The translations under genes and the position numbers were made by a program. Positions 28,412-35,950 of a stretch of DNA of 64,000 nt are shown here, piece after piece (the stretch's first letter is position 1; each line of letters begins with the position of its first letter). The notes under the pieces are model-generated. The model saw nothing but the letters and a program-made list of their open reading frames with translations. It was not told the origin of the DNA and searched no databases. The stretch comes from Chloroflexota bacterium (lineage in GTDB: Bacteria > Chloroflexota > Anaerolineae > Promineifilales > Promineifilaceae): assembly GCA_018004935.1 (NCBI GenBank), contig JAGNBF010000006.1, positions 67,150 to 131,149 on the forward strand. Reading direction: 5' to 3'.

Positions 28412-29731
28412 CTACAGGCGGTAGACGATTTCTTGCTGGAGTTGTAGCGGCCGCGACGCCACCACCAGCATCGTCACCTGGGGCGCGTTCTGCAAAATGT
28501 CCATCACCAGAGTCACCCCATCTTCCGGGGCAGTGGGCTGAATAAAGGGGGTGAAGGCGTCCAGGATAAGGAGCAAGCGGCGCGGCCGCAGATAAATACA
28601 CAAACTTGTTACCAAATCTTGGTCGGGAGGGAGTGTCAGTTGAAACGCGGCCGCAACCGCCTGAGCCAGTACCGTCGGCTGAGTTGTAGGTAAATCCGCC
28701 AGCCCTACATACCAAACCCCCTGAGGAAATTGCCCCATCAATTTTCGCCCGACCGTCTGCGCCAACTCCTTTGACCCGTTCATAGGGCCAACCAGGGTCA
28801 TCAGGCGGTTGATCGGATCAGTCAACAAGGTACTGACATAACGGACAGCCTCTGGGGGCACAGCCTGAGCCGAAGGGATGTCTGGGGGTGGGGTCGAGGC
28901 CTTAGCCTGAGCCTCGCGCTGGATCAGGTGCATTTGGGCCAGCGTGTCTGCGGATGGTTCAACCTGGAGCCTGTCAGCCAGAATACGTTTAAGGGTAGAA
29001 AATTGAATCAACGCGGCCGCATGATCCCCAGCGGCGGCAAGGGCTTGCATCAGTTGTTGGTGAGCACGTTCTTGCCAGGGGACCAGGGCAATCTGACGAC
29101 GAGCATAAAGCTGGACATGGTTATAGTTTGCGGCCGCGAGCGCCCCTTCAGTTAACGCCGATAACGCCACCATCACCTGTTGTAAATGACTCCCCTGTTG
29201 CCACAAACGCCACTCATTAAAATCGGGACTATCTGCCAGTTGCAAACCGGCCATAAAATCACCCGCATACAAATATACCATCCGCTGAAGCCTTAACTGG
29301 CATTGTGCACAGTAATTCAAATTTTCATGCGGATGAAGCCCACAGGCCGTGTACAGGGCATTAAATTCGAGCACATCAGCCCAATGCCAGGCCGGTTGCC
29401 AGTTCAGCCGAATCTGGTCCCGTTCCACTTCCAACAAAGGAAAGGCCATTCCCATTTCCGCCTGTACCGGAGCTAAACTCTGCCGCAGGCGAGTAAGGGT
29501 CAGATTGAGGTTTTTGCGCCCCACCGGGTCTGAATAATCACCATACAGCAAATGAACGAGTTCGACACGGGAGACAACGTGAGCCGGATGCAAGATCAAA
29601 TAAACGAGCAAGGCTCTTACTTTGTCAGACCGGAAAGTCAGAGATGTAGTAGGGGTCGCGGCCGCGAAAGCACCAAACATCGTCACTTCCAAGTAGTACG
29701 TATTTCCCGGGTTTTGCTCAGCAAACACCAT
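28412..29731 (-). CDS. Truncated BTAD regulator with degenerate ATPase
   Basis: A 439-aa paralogue of the 1146-aa regulator: winged-helix (FGAFAAATPTTSLTFRSDKV), the same C-x2-HPH-x5-C-x2-C motif, and a BTAD up to about residue 260. The ATPase part has lost its P-loop: GGGGMGKT of the paralogue aligns with GPMNGSKE. The frame stops at ASRPLQLQQEIVYRL, in the middle of the NB-ARC region, and no TPR remnant follows because repeat DNA begins there. The DNA-binding half is intact, so this may act as an ATP-independent regulator or as a competitor. GGGAGG precedes ATG 29731. A SARP-type repeat lies 23 bp upstream of the start codon, so autoregulation is possible. Confidence 0.85.
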   Translation of the reverse strand: MVFAEQNPGNTYYLEVTMFGAFAAATPTTSLTFRSDKVRALLVYLILHPAHVVSRVELVHLLYGDYSDPVGRKNLNLTLTRLRQSLAPVQAEMGMAFPLLEVERDQIRLNWQPAWHWADVLEFNALYTACGLHPHENLNYCAQCQLRLQRMVYLYAGDFMAGLQLADSPDFNEWRLWQQGSHLQQVMVALSALTEGALAAANYNHVQLYARRQIALVPWQERAHQQLMQALAAAGDHAAALIQFSTLKRILADRLQVEPSADTLAQMHLIQREAQAKASTPPPDIPSAQAVPPEAVRYVSTLLTDPINRLMTLVGPMNGSKELAQTVGRKLMGQFPQGVWYVGLADLPTTQPTVLAQAVAAAFQLTLPPDQDLVTSLCIYLRPRRLLLILDAFTPFIQPTAPEDGVTLVMDILQNAPQVTMLVVASRPLQLQQEIVYRL

Positions 29732-30193
29732 TTTTGCCCTCCCAATACCGCAATTTGGAATCAGTTTGGAATCACCTATTTGCTACACTTCAACCATGCG
29801 AAAACATAACGATTCATAAAATAAATTCTACCGGCTCAAACAGGGTAAGGTTACTTTGGCATCCACCCAAACAATTCATGATCAGTAACCCCCTCATTAG
29901 AAAGAAGCCGGATTTTTAACTGTTTTGTAACTATTCAGGTGTCACAACTTATTCCCACGCTCGGCGTGGGAATTCCCGCTGGGACGCTCTGCGTCCTACA
30001 CGACGCCGAGCGTGGAATGAGAAGGTGAAACCGCTGACCCTCACCCCCGACCCCTCTCCCGAAGCGGGAGAGGGGAGTTAGTTCCCTCTCCCCTGAGGAG
30101 AGGGTTAGGGTGAGGGACTGTATAGATACACTATTTTGACCTTTTTCAGTGGGGTCATCCATAGCTCTCAATATAGATCAGGAGCACAAAGCG
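29732..30193. repeat. Promoter and inverted repeats before small-gene pair
   Basis: After the SARP-type promoter (29754-29789) there is AT-rich unassigned sequence to about 29945, then a CCACGCTCGG inverted repeat at about 29953-30018 and a CTCTCCC/GGGAGAG inverted repeat at about 30050-30110. Nothing else recognised. Confidence 0.6.
29754..29789 (+). promoter_or_regulatory. SARP-type promoter between truncated BTAD gene and small ORFs
   Basis: TTTGGAATCA at 29754-29763 and 29765-29774, 9-bp gap, TACACT at 29784-29789 preceded by TGC. It points away from the truncated regulator, toward the 79-aa and 57-aa genes, though about 400 nt of leader precedes the first of these. Confidence 0.7.
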
Positions 30194-30433
30194 ATGAGTT
30201 CATCATCCAAAGATAACATGGCATGGCATTATCAATCATACATGCTCAGATTATGGCGGGAAGCCCCTGAGTCACCCTATCGAGCTTCCTTACAGGCGAC
30301 CACCAATGGGAAACATCTGGCGTTTGCCGATCTGACAACCTTATTTGCGTTTTTGACTCAACTAGAGCAAACACCACATTCACAACCGCTTGACATTACC
30401 AGAATCAGCCAGGATGCCCAAGGACAATCCTGA
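30194..30433 (+). CDS. Small protein of unknown function (79 aa)
   Basis: A 79-aa soluble protein starting MSSSSKDNMAWHYQSY. The pattern LRLWREAPESPYRASLQATT followed by FADLTTLFAFLTQLE resembles short Chloroflexota proteins I have seen as unnamed families, but I cannot give a name. ATG 30194 is chosen over an upstream in-frame ATG at 30149 because AGGAG precedes it by nine bases. It lies downstream of a SARP-type promoter and upstream of a RiPP-precursor-like gene, separated from the latter by a family A repeat carrying a family D insertion. A role linked to the peptide gene is possible but unsupported. Confidence 0.65.
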   Translation: MSSSSKDNMAWHYQSYMLRLWREAPESPYRASLQATTNGKHLAFADLTTLFAFLTQLEQTPHSQPLDITRISQDAQGQS

Positions 30434-30723
30434 CGATATAGCGGCTCTTAGGACTGAGGATTAAATAACTTGGGGTCTTCGAGATTTCGTGGGGTACGGG
30501 CTGGCCTTATGGTTGCCCCACATGGGCAACCATAAGGCCAGCCCGTACATATGGTGTCAACCCCCTGAATTCCCAAAGAGCCATAACTTGAACATTTACT
30601 GTGGCCAGTCTCTCCACCGTGCCACCACCTTACAACCAACAAATTTTGTCTGTCACACTACTAGCCTATAGTCAGTCAGTTTGTAAGTCAAACCTCATAT
30701 TATCTATAATGGAGAAATAAATC
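30434..30723. repeat. Family A element split by a family D insertion
   Basis: The left part of a family A element (GGATTAAATAACTTG) ends at 30472 and the remainder (ATAACTTGAACATTTACTGTGGCC) resumes at 30583; family D lies between. From about 30645 to 30723 the sequence is AT-rich and probably carries the leader of the peptide gene. Confidence 0.75.
30473..30582 (+). mobile_element. Family D miniature element with perfect 8-bp duplication
   Basis: A 110-bp element (ends GGGTCTTCGAG and CCCAAAGAGCC) flanked by ATAACTTG at 30465-30472 and 30583-30590. It splits an older family A repeat. Confidence 0.88.
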
Positions 30724-30897
30724 ATGACAACTATTCCCACGAAATCATCTACATCTCAGAAACTCTATACGCCTCCTACTATCATCTATGAAGGACAAAT
30801 CAGCACTCGTGCTGGTTCACCCGCTGGCCCCATCGCCCCAACAGAGAGGCAAGAGGTAGATCCAATTGATCTCTTTGACAATGAAGATAGATCTTAA
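30724..30897 (+). CDS. RiPP-precursor-like peptide (57 aa)
   Basis: A 57-aa peptide. Residues 15-24 (YTPPTIIYEG) fit the YxxPxLxxxG leader motif recognised by lasso-peptide and related RiPP maturation proteins, with Ile in place of Leu. A Thr follows at 28 and an AGSP at 30-33, then a Pro-rich stretch and an acidic DPIDLFDNED end. A lasso ring would need Asp or Glu at core position 7-9, which is absent if the core starts at Ala30 or Gly31, so a true lasso peptide is unlikely. No maturation enzyme is in the window. GGAG lies nine bases before ATG 30724. Confidence 0.6.
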   Translation: MTTIPTKSSTSQKLYTPPTIIYEGQISTRAGSPAGPIAPTERQEVDPIDLFDNEDRS

Positions 30898-30933
30898 TGG
30901 TTTTCTACCCTTACAGTGAAAATACCCGGTCTG

Positions 30934-30962
30934 TTGACGATACCCCTACCAGAGGCTATAAT
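30934..30962 (+). promoter_or_regulatory. Consensus sigma70 promoter of the DUF4388 gene
   Basis: TTGACG at 30934-30939, 17-bp spacer, TATAAT at 30957-30962. It is the best match to consensus noticed in the window and lies 63 bp before ATG 31026, so it probably drives the start of the signalling cluster. Confidence 0.7.
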
Positions 30963-31025
30963 GCCTCGCGTTTAGCACCAAGTATGTCCATTAATCTCAA
31001 ACTCTAACCAGCAGGAAAAACACCT

Positions 31026-31874
31026 ATGGCCCTAAAAGGCGACCTGCGCGACTTCTCTACCACACAACTTCTAAACCTCATTGCTCTGGCTCGCAAGACC
31101 GGTATGCTCACGATTCAGGGATCTGAACCAGCCAGGATGTCCTTTAAGGAAGGCAAGCTGATACATGCCGCTGTGGGGAATCAGGAAGGGAGTCTGTCTC
31201 AAATTTTGCAACATGCTGGCAAGCTCACCGCCGAGCAAAGTCGGGTTATCCAGGCCAAAGCCGCGGACAAAAGTGACAAACAATTGGGTCACATGCTCAT
31301 TCAGGCAGGTTATGTCACACAAAGTGATATCATCCAAAGTGTGCGCCAATATGTGTTAGATGTGGTTTACAAACTGTTTACCTGGGCAGATGGCACTTTC
31401 CAATTTGAAGCCAACAAACTACCCCCTCCAGAACGCATTACCATTCCTATAGATTTGGAAGGGGTCATTATGGAAGGAAGCCGTCGGCTAAAAGAATGGG
31501 AACGGCTCCAAGAAGAGATACCAGATCTGGATATTTCTTTGCGCTTTACAGATAAACCAACGGCTCGCCTGCGGAATATAAACCTGACGGTTGAAGAATG
31601 GCGGGTCATCTCTTTCATCAATCCACGTAACAGCATCCGTCAGATTGCCCAGGGAAATAATCTGAACGATTTTGAAATTCGCCGCATTGTCTATGGCCTC
31701 ATCCAGGCCGGTATTGTTGAAATCGTGACGGTGAAAAAACCCAAACAGGTTCTACCACCTACACAAACAACACGCCGAGGCGCGGCCGCACAGGCAGAAG
31801 TCGCTGTTGGTCAGTCACCAGAGGAAAAACGGTCCATTGTCAGCCGTCTGATTACGCGTATCAAGGGACTATAA
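31026..31874 (+). CDS. DUF4388-domain signalling protein
   Basis: A 282-aa cytosolic protein. The N terminus LKGDLRDFSTTQLLNLIALARKTGMLTI is the hallmark of DUF4388 (PatA-like N-terminal) domains found next to response regulators and MglA GTPases. GYVTQSDIIQSVRQYVLDVVYKLFTWADGTFQF continues that domain to about residue 130. A winged-helix-like part follows at about 180-240 (ISFINPRNSIRQIAQGNNLNDFEIRRIVYGLIQAGIVEI). AGGA precedes ATG 31026. It is the first gene of the signalling cluster, 95 bp before the GTPase, and is probably an adaptor for it. Confidence 0.85.
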   Translation: MALKGDLRDFSTTQLLNLIALARKTGMLTIQGSEPARMSFKEGKLIHAAVGNQEGSLSQILQHAGKLTAEQSRVIQAKAADKSDKQLGHMLIQAGYVTQSDIIQSVRQYVLDVVYKLFTWADGTFQFEANKLPPPERITIPIDLEGVIMEGSRRLKEWERLQEEIPDLDISLRFTDKPTARLRNINLTVEEWRVISFINPRNSIRQIAQGNNLNDFEIRRIVYGLIQAGIVEIVTVKKPKQVLPPTQTTRRGAAAQAEVAVGQSPEEKRSIVSRLITRIKGL

Positions 31875-31969
31875 TCCGTCGCCAAGTTCATTTATCCACG
31901 CGGCCGCTACCACGGTTGCTTTTTTCCTTTATCCTATAGCTTTATTACCTTATTCAGAGTGAAGGGCCT

Positions 31970-32518
31970 ATGCAAGCAGTAAAAATGGTCGTCACCGGCC
32001 CCTTTGCGGCAGGAAAAACCGCTTTTATCGGTTCCGTTAGTGAAATTCCCGTTGTCTCTACCGAACGGAGAATCACCAGTTCCGCCGAACAAGTCAAAGA
32101 AACCACAACCGTGGCGATGGATTTCGGTCGTATTACTGCCGAAGATGGATTAGTTCTCTATCTTTTTGGAACCCCAGGTCAGAGGCGTTTTGACTTTATG
32201 TGGGAAATCCTCTCCGAAGGGATGTTGGGGTTTATCGTATTGGTAGATAGCACCAAACCCGAAACATTCCGTGAAGCCAAACGTATTTTAGAAACCTTCG
32301 AAAGTTTTGCCCCTACCCCGTTTGTGGTTGCCGCCAACAAACAAGACCACGATGATGCCTGGGAACCGGAAGATTTACGCATTATTCTCCGGCTCGACGC
32401 CAGCGTCAAAGTATTGCCTTGTGTCGCTACGGATCGTGAAAGCGTAAAAAATGTCTTACTAGAGCTTTTGTACTCCATTCTGGAAGAGCTAGACGACAAA
32501 GGCAAGTCGGCCAAATAA
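31970..32518 (+). CDS. MglA-like small Ras-family GTPase
   Basis: A 182-aa bacterial small GTPase. G1 is GPFAAGKTAF at residues 10-19, the switch I Thr is in TTTVAMDFG, G3 is FGTPGQRRF, and G4 is NKQD. The FGTPGQ form instead of DTAGQ is typical of MglA and related bacterial GTPases. In Myxococcus MglA sets cell polarity; in Chloroflexota the family often sits with DUF4388 and roadblock proteins. No roadblock (MglB-type) gene is present here, so the GTPase-activating partner is unknown. AAGGG precedes ATG 31970. Confidence 0.9.
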   Translation: MQAVKMVVTGPFAAGKTAFIGSVSEIPVVSTERRITSSAEQVKETTTVAMDFGRITAEDGLVLYLFGTPGQRRFDFMWEILSEGMLGFIVLVDSTKPETFREAKRILETFESFAPTPFVVAANKQDHDDAWEPEDLRIILRLDASVKVLPCVATDRESVKNVLLELLYSILEELDDKGKSAK

Positions 32519-32796
32519 CCCATACCGTGCCATTCACGGGCTATTCATCCGACCTTCACCCGCTTTTTACACGTTCAGACAACGGGCAGTGTTAATATTC
32601 CCCAGTGAAAGCATGTTGGCTGATTTTTGTCAGTTGATCTTGAACCAGCCTATTACGCTCTAGTACAATGGTTCTGTTAAGCAACAATGAAATCGGGGCG
32701 TGTTATTGTTTCATCAGGAAAGCTGGATTGAAAACGCAACGATCATCGCCTTAACAAATGGCCGGCGCACATCGAGCGTAATGTGGTGAGGTCAGT
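32519..32796. other. Spacer with promoter, no repeats
   Basis: A 278-bp gap free of the repeat families that fill most other spacers. It contains one promoter-like sequence (32640-32669) and otherwise nothing recognised. Confidence 0.5.
32640..32669 (+). promoter_or_regulatory. Putative sigma70 promoter before alpha/beta hydrolase
   Basis: TTGAAC at 32640-32645, 18-bp spacer, TACAAT at 32664-32669; about 130 bp before GTG 32797. Suggests the hydrolase and V4R gene form a second transcription unit. Confidence 0.45.
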
Positions 32797-33624
32797 GTGA
32801 GTTCGATTGTTACCGATCACGGAATCTTACATTACGAGTCAATTGGACGAGGTCGCCCCATTATCCTGTTGCATGGGTGGATTAACTCCTGGGACGTGTG
32901 GCGTGATTCTATGATCGCTCTGGCCAATCGAGGCACCAACCGCGTTTATGCCCTTGATTTCTGGGGTTTTGGGGATTCCGCCAAACAAACAGTCCATACC
33001 GCCTTTCAGGTAAATAGTTATGTACAGATGGTGTATGAGTTCATGGAAGCCTTGGGCATCCAGTCGGCACCTGTATTTGGACATTCTATGGGCGGTACGG
33101 TGGCCCTGCAATTTGCACTTACGTATCCAGACCGGATCAAAAAATTTGCGGTTGTGGGGTCTCCCATTCAAGGCTCATCCCTCAATCCATTTCTGAAACT
33201 GGCCGGGCAAGGATGGATTGCCGAATTAGTCTGGCGGTACCCCGTACTGCGCAGTACCATCATGTGGGTGTTGCTTCAAGGAGATTCAGATCGTGTCCGC
33301 AACATGATTTTCCGTGATGTGAAACGGACCAGTCTGGACTCTTTTTTTCGCAGTATTAATGACCTGCGCCGCACTGATTTGCGCGAACAGTTAAAAACAC
33401 TGACTGTCCCTGTGTTAGGTATCTATGGGGTAAATGACAACATTGTTTCTCCTAAAAACGCCAGAATCCTTACCCAGGGTACGCAAATGGCAACGGTGAA
33501 GATGATGCAACGGTCACGTCATTTCCCCATGACGGATGAGCCGCAAGAGTTTTTGCAGACCCTGGATAATTTTCTTAATGAAAACCATGAAGTAGCGAGT
33601 GCAATGAAAACAGGCAACCCGTGA
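32797..33624 (+). CDS. Alpha/beta hydrolase (first paralogue)
   Basis: A 275-aa alpha/beta-hydrolase fold protein. HGW (oxyanion region) is near residue 26, the nucleophile elbow is FGHSMGGTVALQ, the acid probably lies in YGVNDNIVS, and the His in SRHFPMTDEP. The substrate is not predictable. It starts with GTG (VSSIVTDHGILHYES). Its TGA stop overlaps the GTG start of the V4R gene (GTGA), so the two are translationally coupled. It is clearly related to the hydrolase at 41117-41926 (shared HYE-x2-GRGRPI and DxWGFGDS), and the pair bracket the signalling genes. Confidence 0.92.
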   Translation: MSSIVTDHGILHYESIGRGRPIILLHGWINSWDVWRDSMIALANRGTNRVYALDFWGFGDSAKQTVHTAFQVNSYVQMVYEFMEALGIQSAPVFGHSMGGTVALQFALTYPDRIKKFAVVGSPIQGSSLNPFLKLAGQGWIAELVWRYPVLRSTIMWVLLQGDSDRVRNMIFRDVKRTSLDSFFRSINDLRRTDLREQLKTLTVPVLGIYGVNDNIVSPKNARILTQGTQMATVKMMQRSRHFPMTDEPQEFLQTLDNFLNENHEVASAMKTGNP

Positions 33625-34259
33625 ACCAAGAACTCCTGGTTAAACAGAAAGAATATTTTTATCCTAACCGTGGCGGCCGCATTGTCCTCACCGCCCTTGA
33701 AGATATTATGGGGTCTCATGGGGTGAATGCTGTTTTGCACCTGGCTCAATTAGACCACCTTGTGAACAATTATCCCCTTAATAATTTACAACTAGGCTTT
33801 TCTTTCACTGACTTTGGTATATTAGAAGAAACATTGGAAAAGATGTTTGGTGAACGTGGCGGCCGCGGTCTGTCTTTACGCGCTGGTCGCGAAACGTTCA
33901 AGTATCTTCTCAAGGAGTTCATGCCAGTCATCGGAATTGCCGACCTGGCAATGAGAGCTTTACCACTAAGCATCAAACTTAAGATTGGTCTGGATATTTT
34001 CGCCGAATCTTTTAACCGCTTTTCCGATCAGGTGGTGCGCCTACGGGAAGAAAAAACGCATCACCTATGGATTATTGAGCGTTGCCCCGTATGTTGGCAA
34101 CGCACGACCTCTACTCCCTGTTGTCAATTAGCAGTAGGTTTGTTAGAAGAATCTTCGTACTGGGTCAGTAATGGCAAAACGTTTCAGATTGAAGAAATAG
34201 AGTGCATTGCGGCAGGAGGAAAAACCTGCACGATTGCTATCAGTAAAAAACCTATTTGA
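33621..34259 (+). CDS. V4R-domain (4-vinyl reductase-like) protein with Cys motifs
   Basis: A 212-aa protein. The C-terminal half matches the V4R fold, ending in the family-typical EIECIAAGGKTCTIAIS. Cys155 and Cys158 (CPVC) plus Cys167-Cys168 could bind a metal or act as a redox switch. V4R domains bind small hydrophobic molecules in regulators such as XylR/DmpR-type proteins and in bacteriochlorophyll-related proteins; here a small-molecule sensor role is likely. It uses a GTG start inside the previous stop codon. A rho-independent terminator follows immediately. Confidence 0.82.
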   Translation: MNQELLVKQKEYFYPNRGGRIVLTALEDIMGSHGVNAVLHLAQLDHLVNNYPLNNLQLGFSFTDFGILEETLEKMFGERGGRGLSLRAGRETFKYLLKEFMPVIGIADLAMRALPLSIKLKIGLDIFAESFNRFSDQVVRLREEKTHHLWIIERCPVCWQRTTSTPCCQLAVGLLEESSYWVSNGKTFQIEEIECIAAGGKTCTIAISKKPI

Positions 34260-34261
34260 TT

Positions 34262-34296
34262 AAAAGTCAGAGCTTCTAAGAATCTCTGACTTTTTT
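34262..34296 (+). terminator. Rho-independent terminator after V4R gene
   Basis: AAAAGTCAGAG pairs with CTCTGACTTTT, followed by a run of T. It ends the hydrolase-V4R unit, 18 bp before the next gene. Confidence 0.8.
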
Positions 34297-34313
34297 GCCT
34301 GTGTACTGTTGTT

Positions 34314-35585
34314 ATGCGCCGTATTATCTTATCTGATCCCACTTTTATTCAGCCGTTTAATGAACCGGCGCGTGATCTGCGGGTGCATAACAAACCCCTT
34401 TGGTTATGGCAACGGGATATTTTAAACCCCTATGTAAACGAAGAACGGGAGTACCCCACCTGGCAAATTGCCCAAAAAGTAGAAGGCAGTGAAATGGTGG
34501 AGGTGTTTGTTCACCGTGATAATCTGTTTTTTAATGAAGCGCTGATTGAGGATTTTTTGACTCGTGCCCGTAGCGGCCGCAAACCCGTCCGTCTCGCCTT
34601 CAAAAGAAACGACCCTGCCATCTCTGAACATGTGATTCCCCTTACCCGTGGCCTGTTCTGTCAGGATGATTTAGTCCTGGCCGACATTTGGTATCTGCCC
34701 CAAGGGGTTTCCCAAAGTGTTATTGCGACTCCTCTCATAGTCAAAACTGAAGCCAAAGAACGCGGTTATTACTTCGTTCCCCCTTATATGTCTAGCCAGT
34801 TTGGAGACCTTGTCTACCAATTACCTCGTAAAGCGTTCGTGGCTATTGAAAACTGGGTTCATGTTTTTATTGTTGACATCCTCTTTGGTGTTTTTGCCCG
34901 CGGTGTTAATGAGGAAGCTCACATTGCCAAGGATTGGCGCTACAAGGTAAAAATCCTGCTCAAATCTATGATGGAGCAAAAACAAATCCTGGGTAGTTCG
35001 GAATTGGTCAGAATCGGCAAAAACGTGAGCATTGACCCCTCGGCTATTATTCATGGGCCAACAACCATTGGTGATAATGTCCGCATTGAAGCGGGTGCGG
35101 TTATTGATAATTGCATTATTGGCAGTAATGTCACGGTGGCTCAGGGATGCCAATTGATGCTCAGTGTGATTGGTGATGGCTGTTTTCTCCCTTTCCGGGC
35201 GGCCTTATTTATGACCACCCTGATGGAAAATACCAGCATTGCCCAAAATACCTGTTTACAGTTATGCGTTATTGGCCGGGACTCCTTTGTCGGTGCCGGG
35301 ACAACTTTTACTGATTATAATGTCCTGCCGGGCATGATCCGGGTAGAAACAAAAGGCGGACTGGAAGACACGAATCTGAAAATTCTCGGCGGGTGTATTG
35401 GTCACCATTGTCGGGTTACATCAGGTTTGATTATGTATCCGGCGCGTACTGTCGAATCAGATGTTGTCCTGATTGCTTCCGAGGAACGACGTTTCATTTA
35501 TAAATCGGTCAGTTATGAACAAAGTGACCATCATCAATTTCCCCACAAAGAACACCCGCGTTTGTATCCGCGTCAGGGTGAGTGA
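34314..35585 (+). CDS. Left-handed beta-helix (hexapeptide repeat) protein
   Basis: A 423-aa protein. From about residue 235 hexapeptide-like turns are visible (IDPSAIIHGPTTIGDNVRIEAGAVIDNCIIGSNV is a typical section; later CVIGRDSFVGAGTTF), giving a left-handed beta-helix as in sugar-nucleotide acyltransferases and GlmU. The N-terminal 230 residues are not a recognisable nucleotidyltransferase: no GxGxR or similar motif. They may be a degenerate version or a binding domain. No ribosome binding site is seen before ATG 34314, and the start lies just after the terminator. Role in the signalling cluster unknown. Confidence 0.75.
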   Translation: MRRIILSDPTFIQPFNEPARDLRVHNKPLWLWQRDILNPYVNEEREYPTWQIAQKVEGSEMVEVFVHRDNLFFNEALIEDFLTRARSGRKPVRLAFKRNDPAISEHVIPLTRGLFCQDDLVLADIWYLPQGVSQSVIATPLIVKTEAKERGYYFVPPYMSSQFGDLVYQLPRKAFVAIENWVHVFIVDILFGVFARGVNEEAHIAKDWRYKVKILLKSMMEQKQILGSSELVRIGKNVSIDPSAIIHGPTTIGDNVRIEAGAVIDNCIIGSNVTVAQGCQLMLSVIGDGCFLPFRAALFMTTLMENTSIAQNTCLQLCVIGRDSFVGAGTTFTDYNVLPGMIRVETKGGLEDTNLKILGGCIGHHCRVTSGLIMYPARTVESDVVLIASEERRFIYKSVSYEQSDHHQFPHKEHPRLYPRQGE

Positions 35586-35950
35586 AGCAACATGGCCTGA
35601 TGGTCACGGGACAAGTCGGTCGTATACAGAGTTGCCGCTTATGGGGAAGTTGGCAACTCTGCTGTTTTTTACTACCTGATTCTTATCAATTCTGGTGAAT
35701 AACGGGTGAAAAGTAACCCGTGAGTTGGTTAAAAAAAGCATTGTCTGGTTGACGCCAGTCCTGTTTACTCGGAAACTATGGTTGAGTCCGCGGCCGCGAA
35801 GCCCTGTACTCATTGTAGCGTTCATGAATACTCTGGTGTAGCATTGTCGCAACCAGATAGCATTGATAGAATTGCGTAAGCAGGTGGTTAGCCATCTGTT
35901 TGAAAATCTGCTTCTCACCGTCCCCACTCGTTTAGTGAAGGAAAGCGCGT
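35586..35950. other. Spacer with terminator and intergenic GCGGCCGC
   Basis: After the terminator at 35628-35670 there is about 280 bp of unassigned sequence without the repeat families. It contains one of only two intergenic GCGGCCGC sites (35790-35797). No clear promoter could be fixed. Confidence 0.5.
35628..35670 (+). terminator. Rho-independent terminator after beta-helix gene
   Basis: AGAGTTGCC pairs with GGCAACTCT, followed by GCTGTTTTTT. Confidence 0.75.

Noticed and set aside
30724-30897. Complete lasso-peptide gene cluster
   Set aside because: Only the leader motif is seen. Cyclase, protease and RRE genes are absent and the ring acceptor acid is missing.
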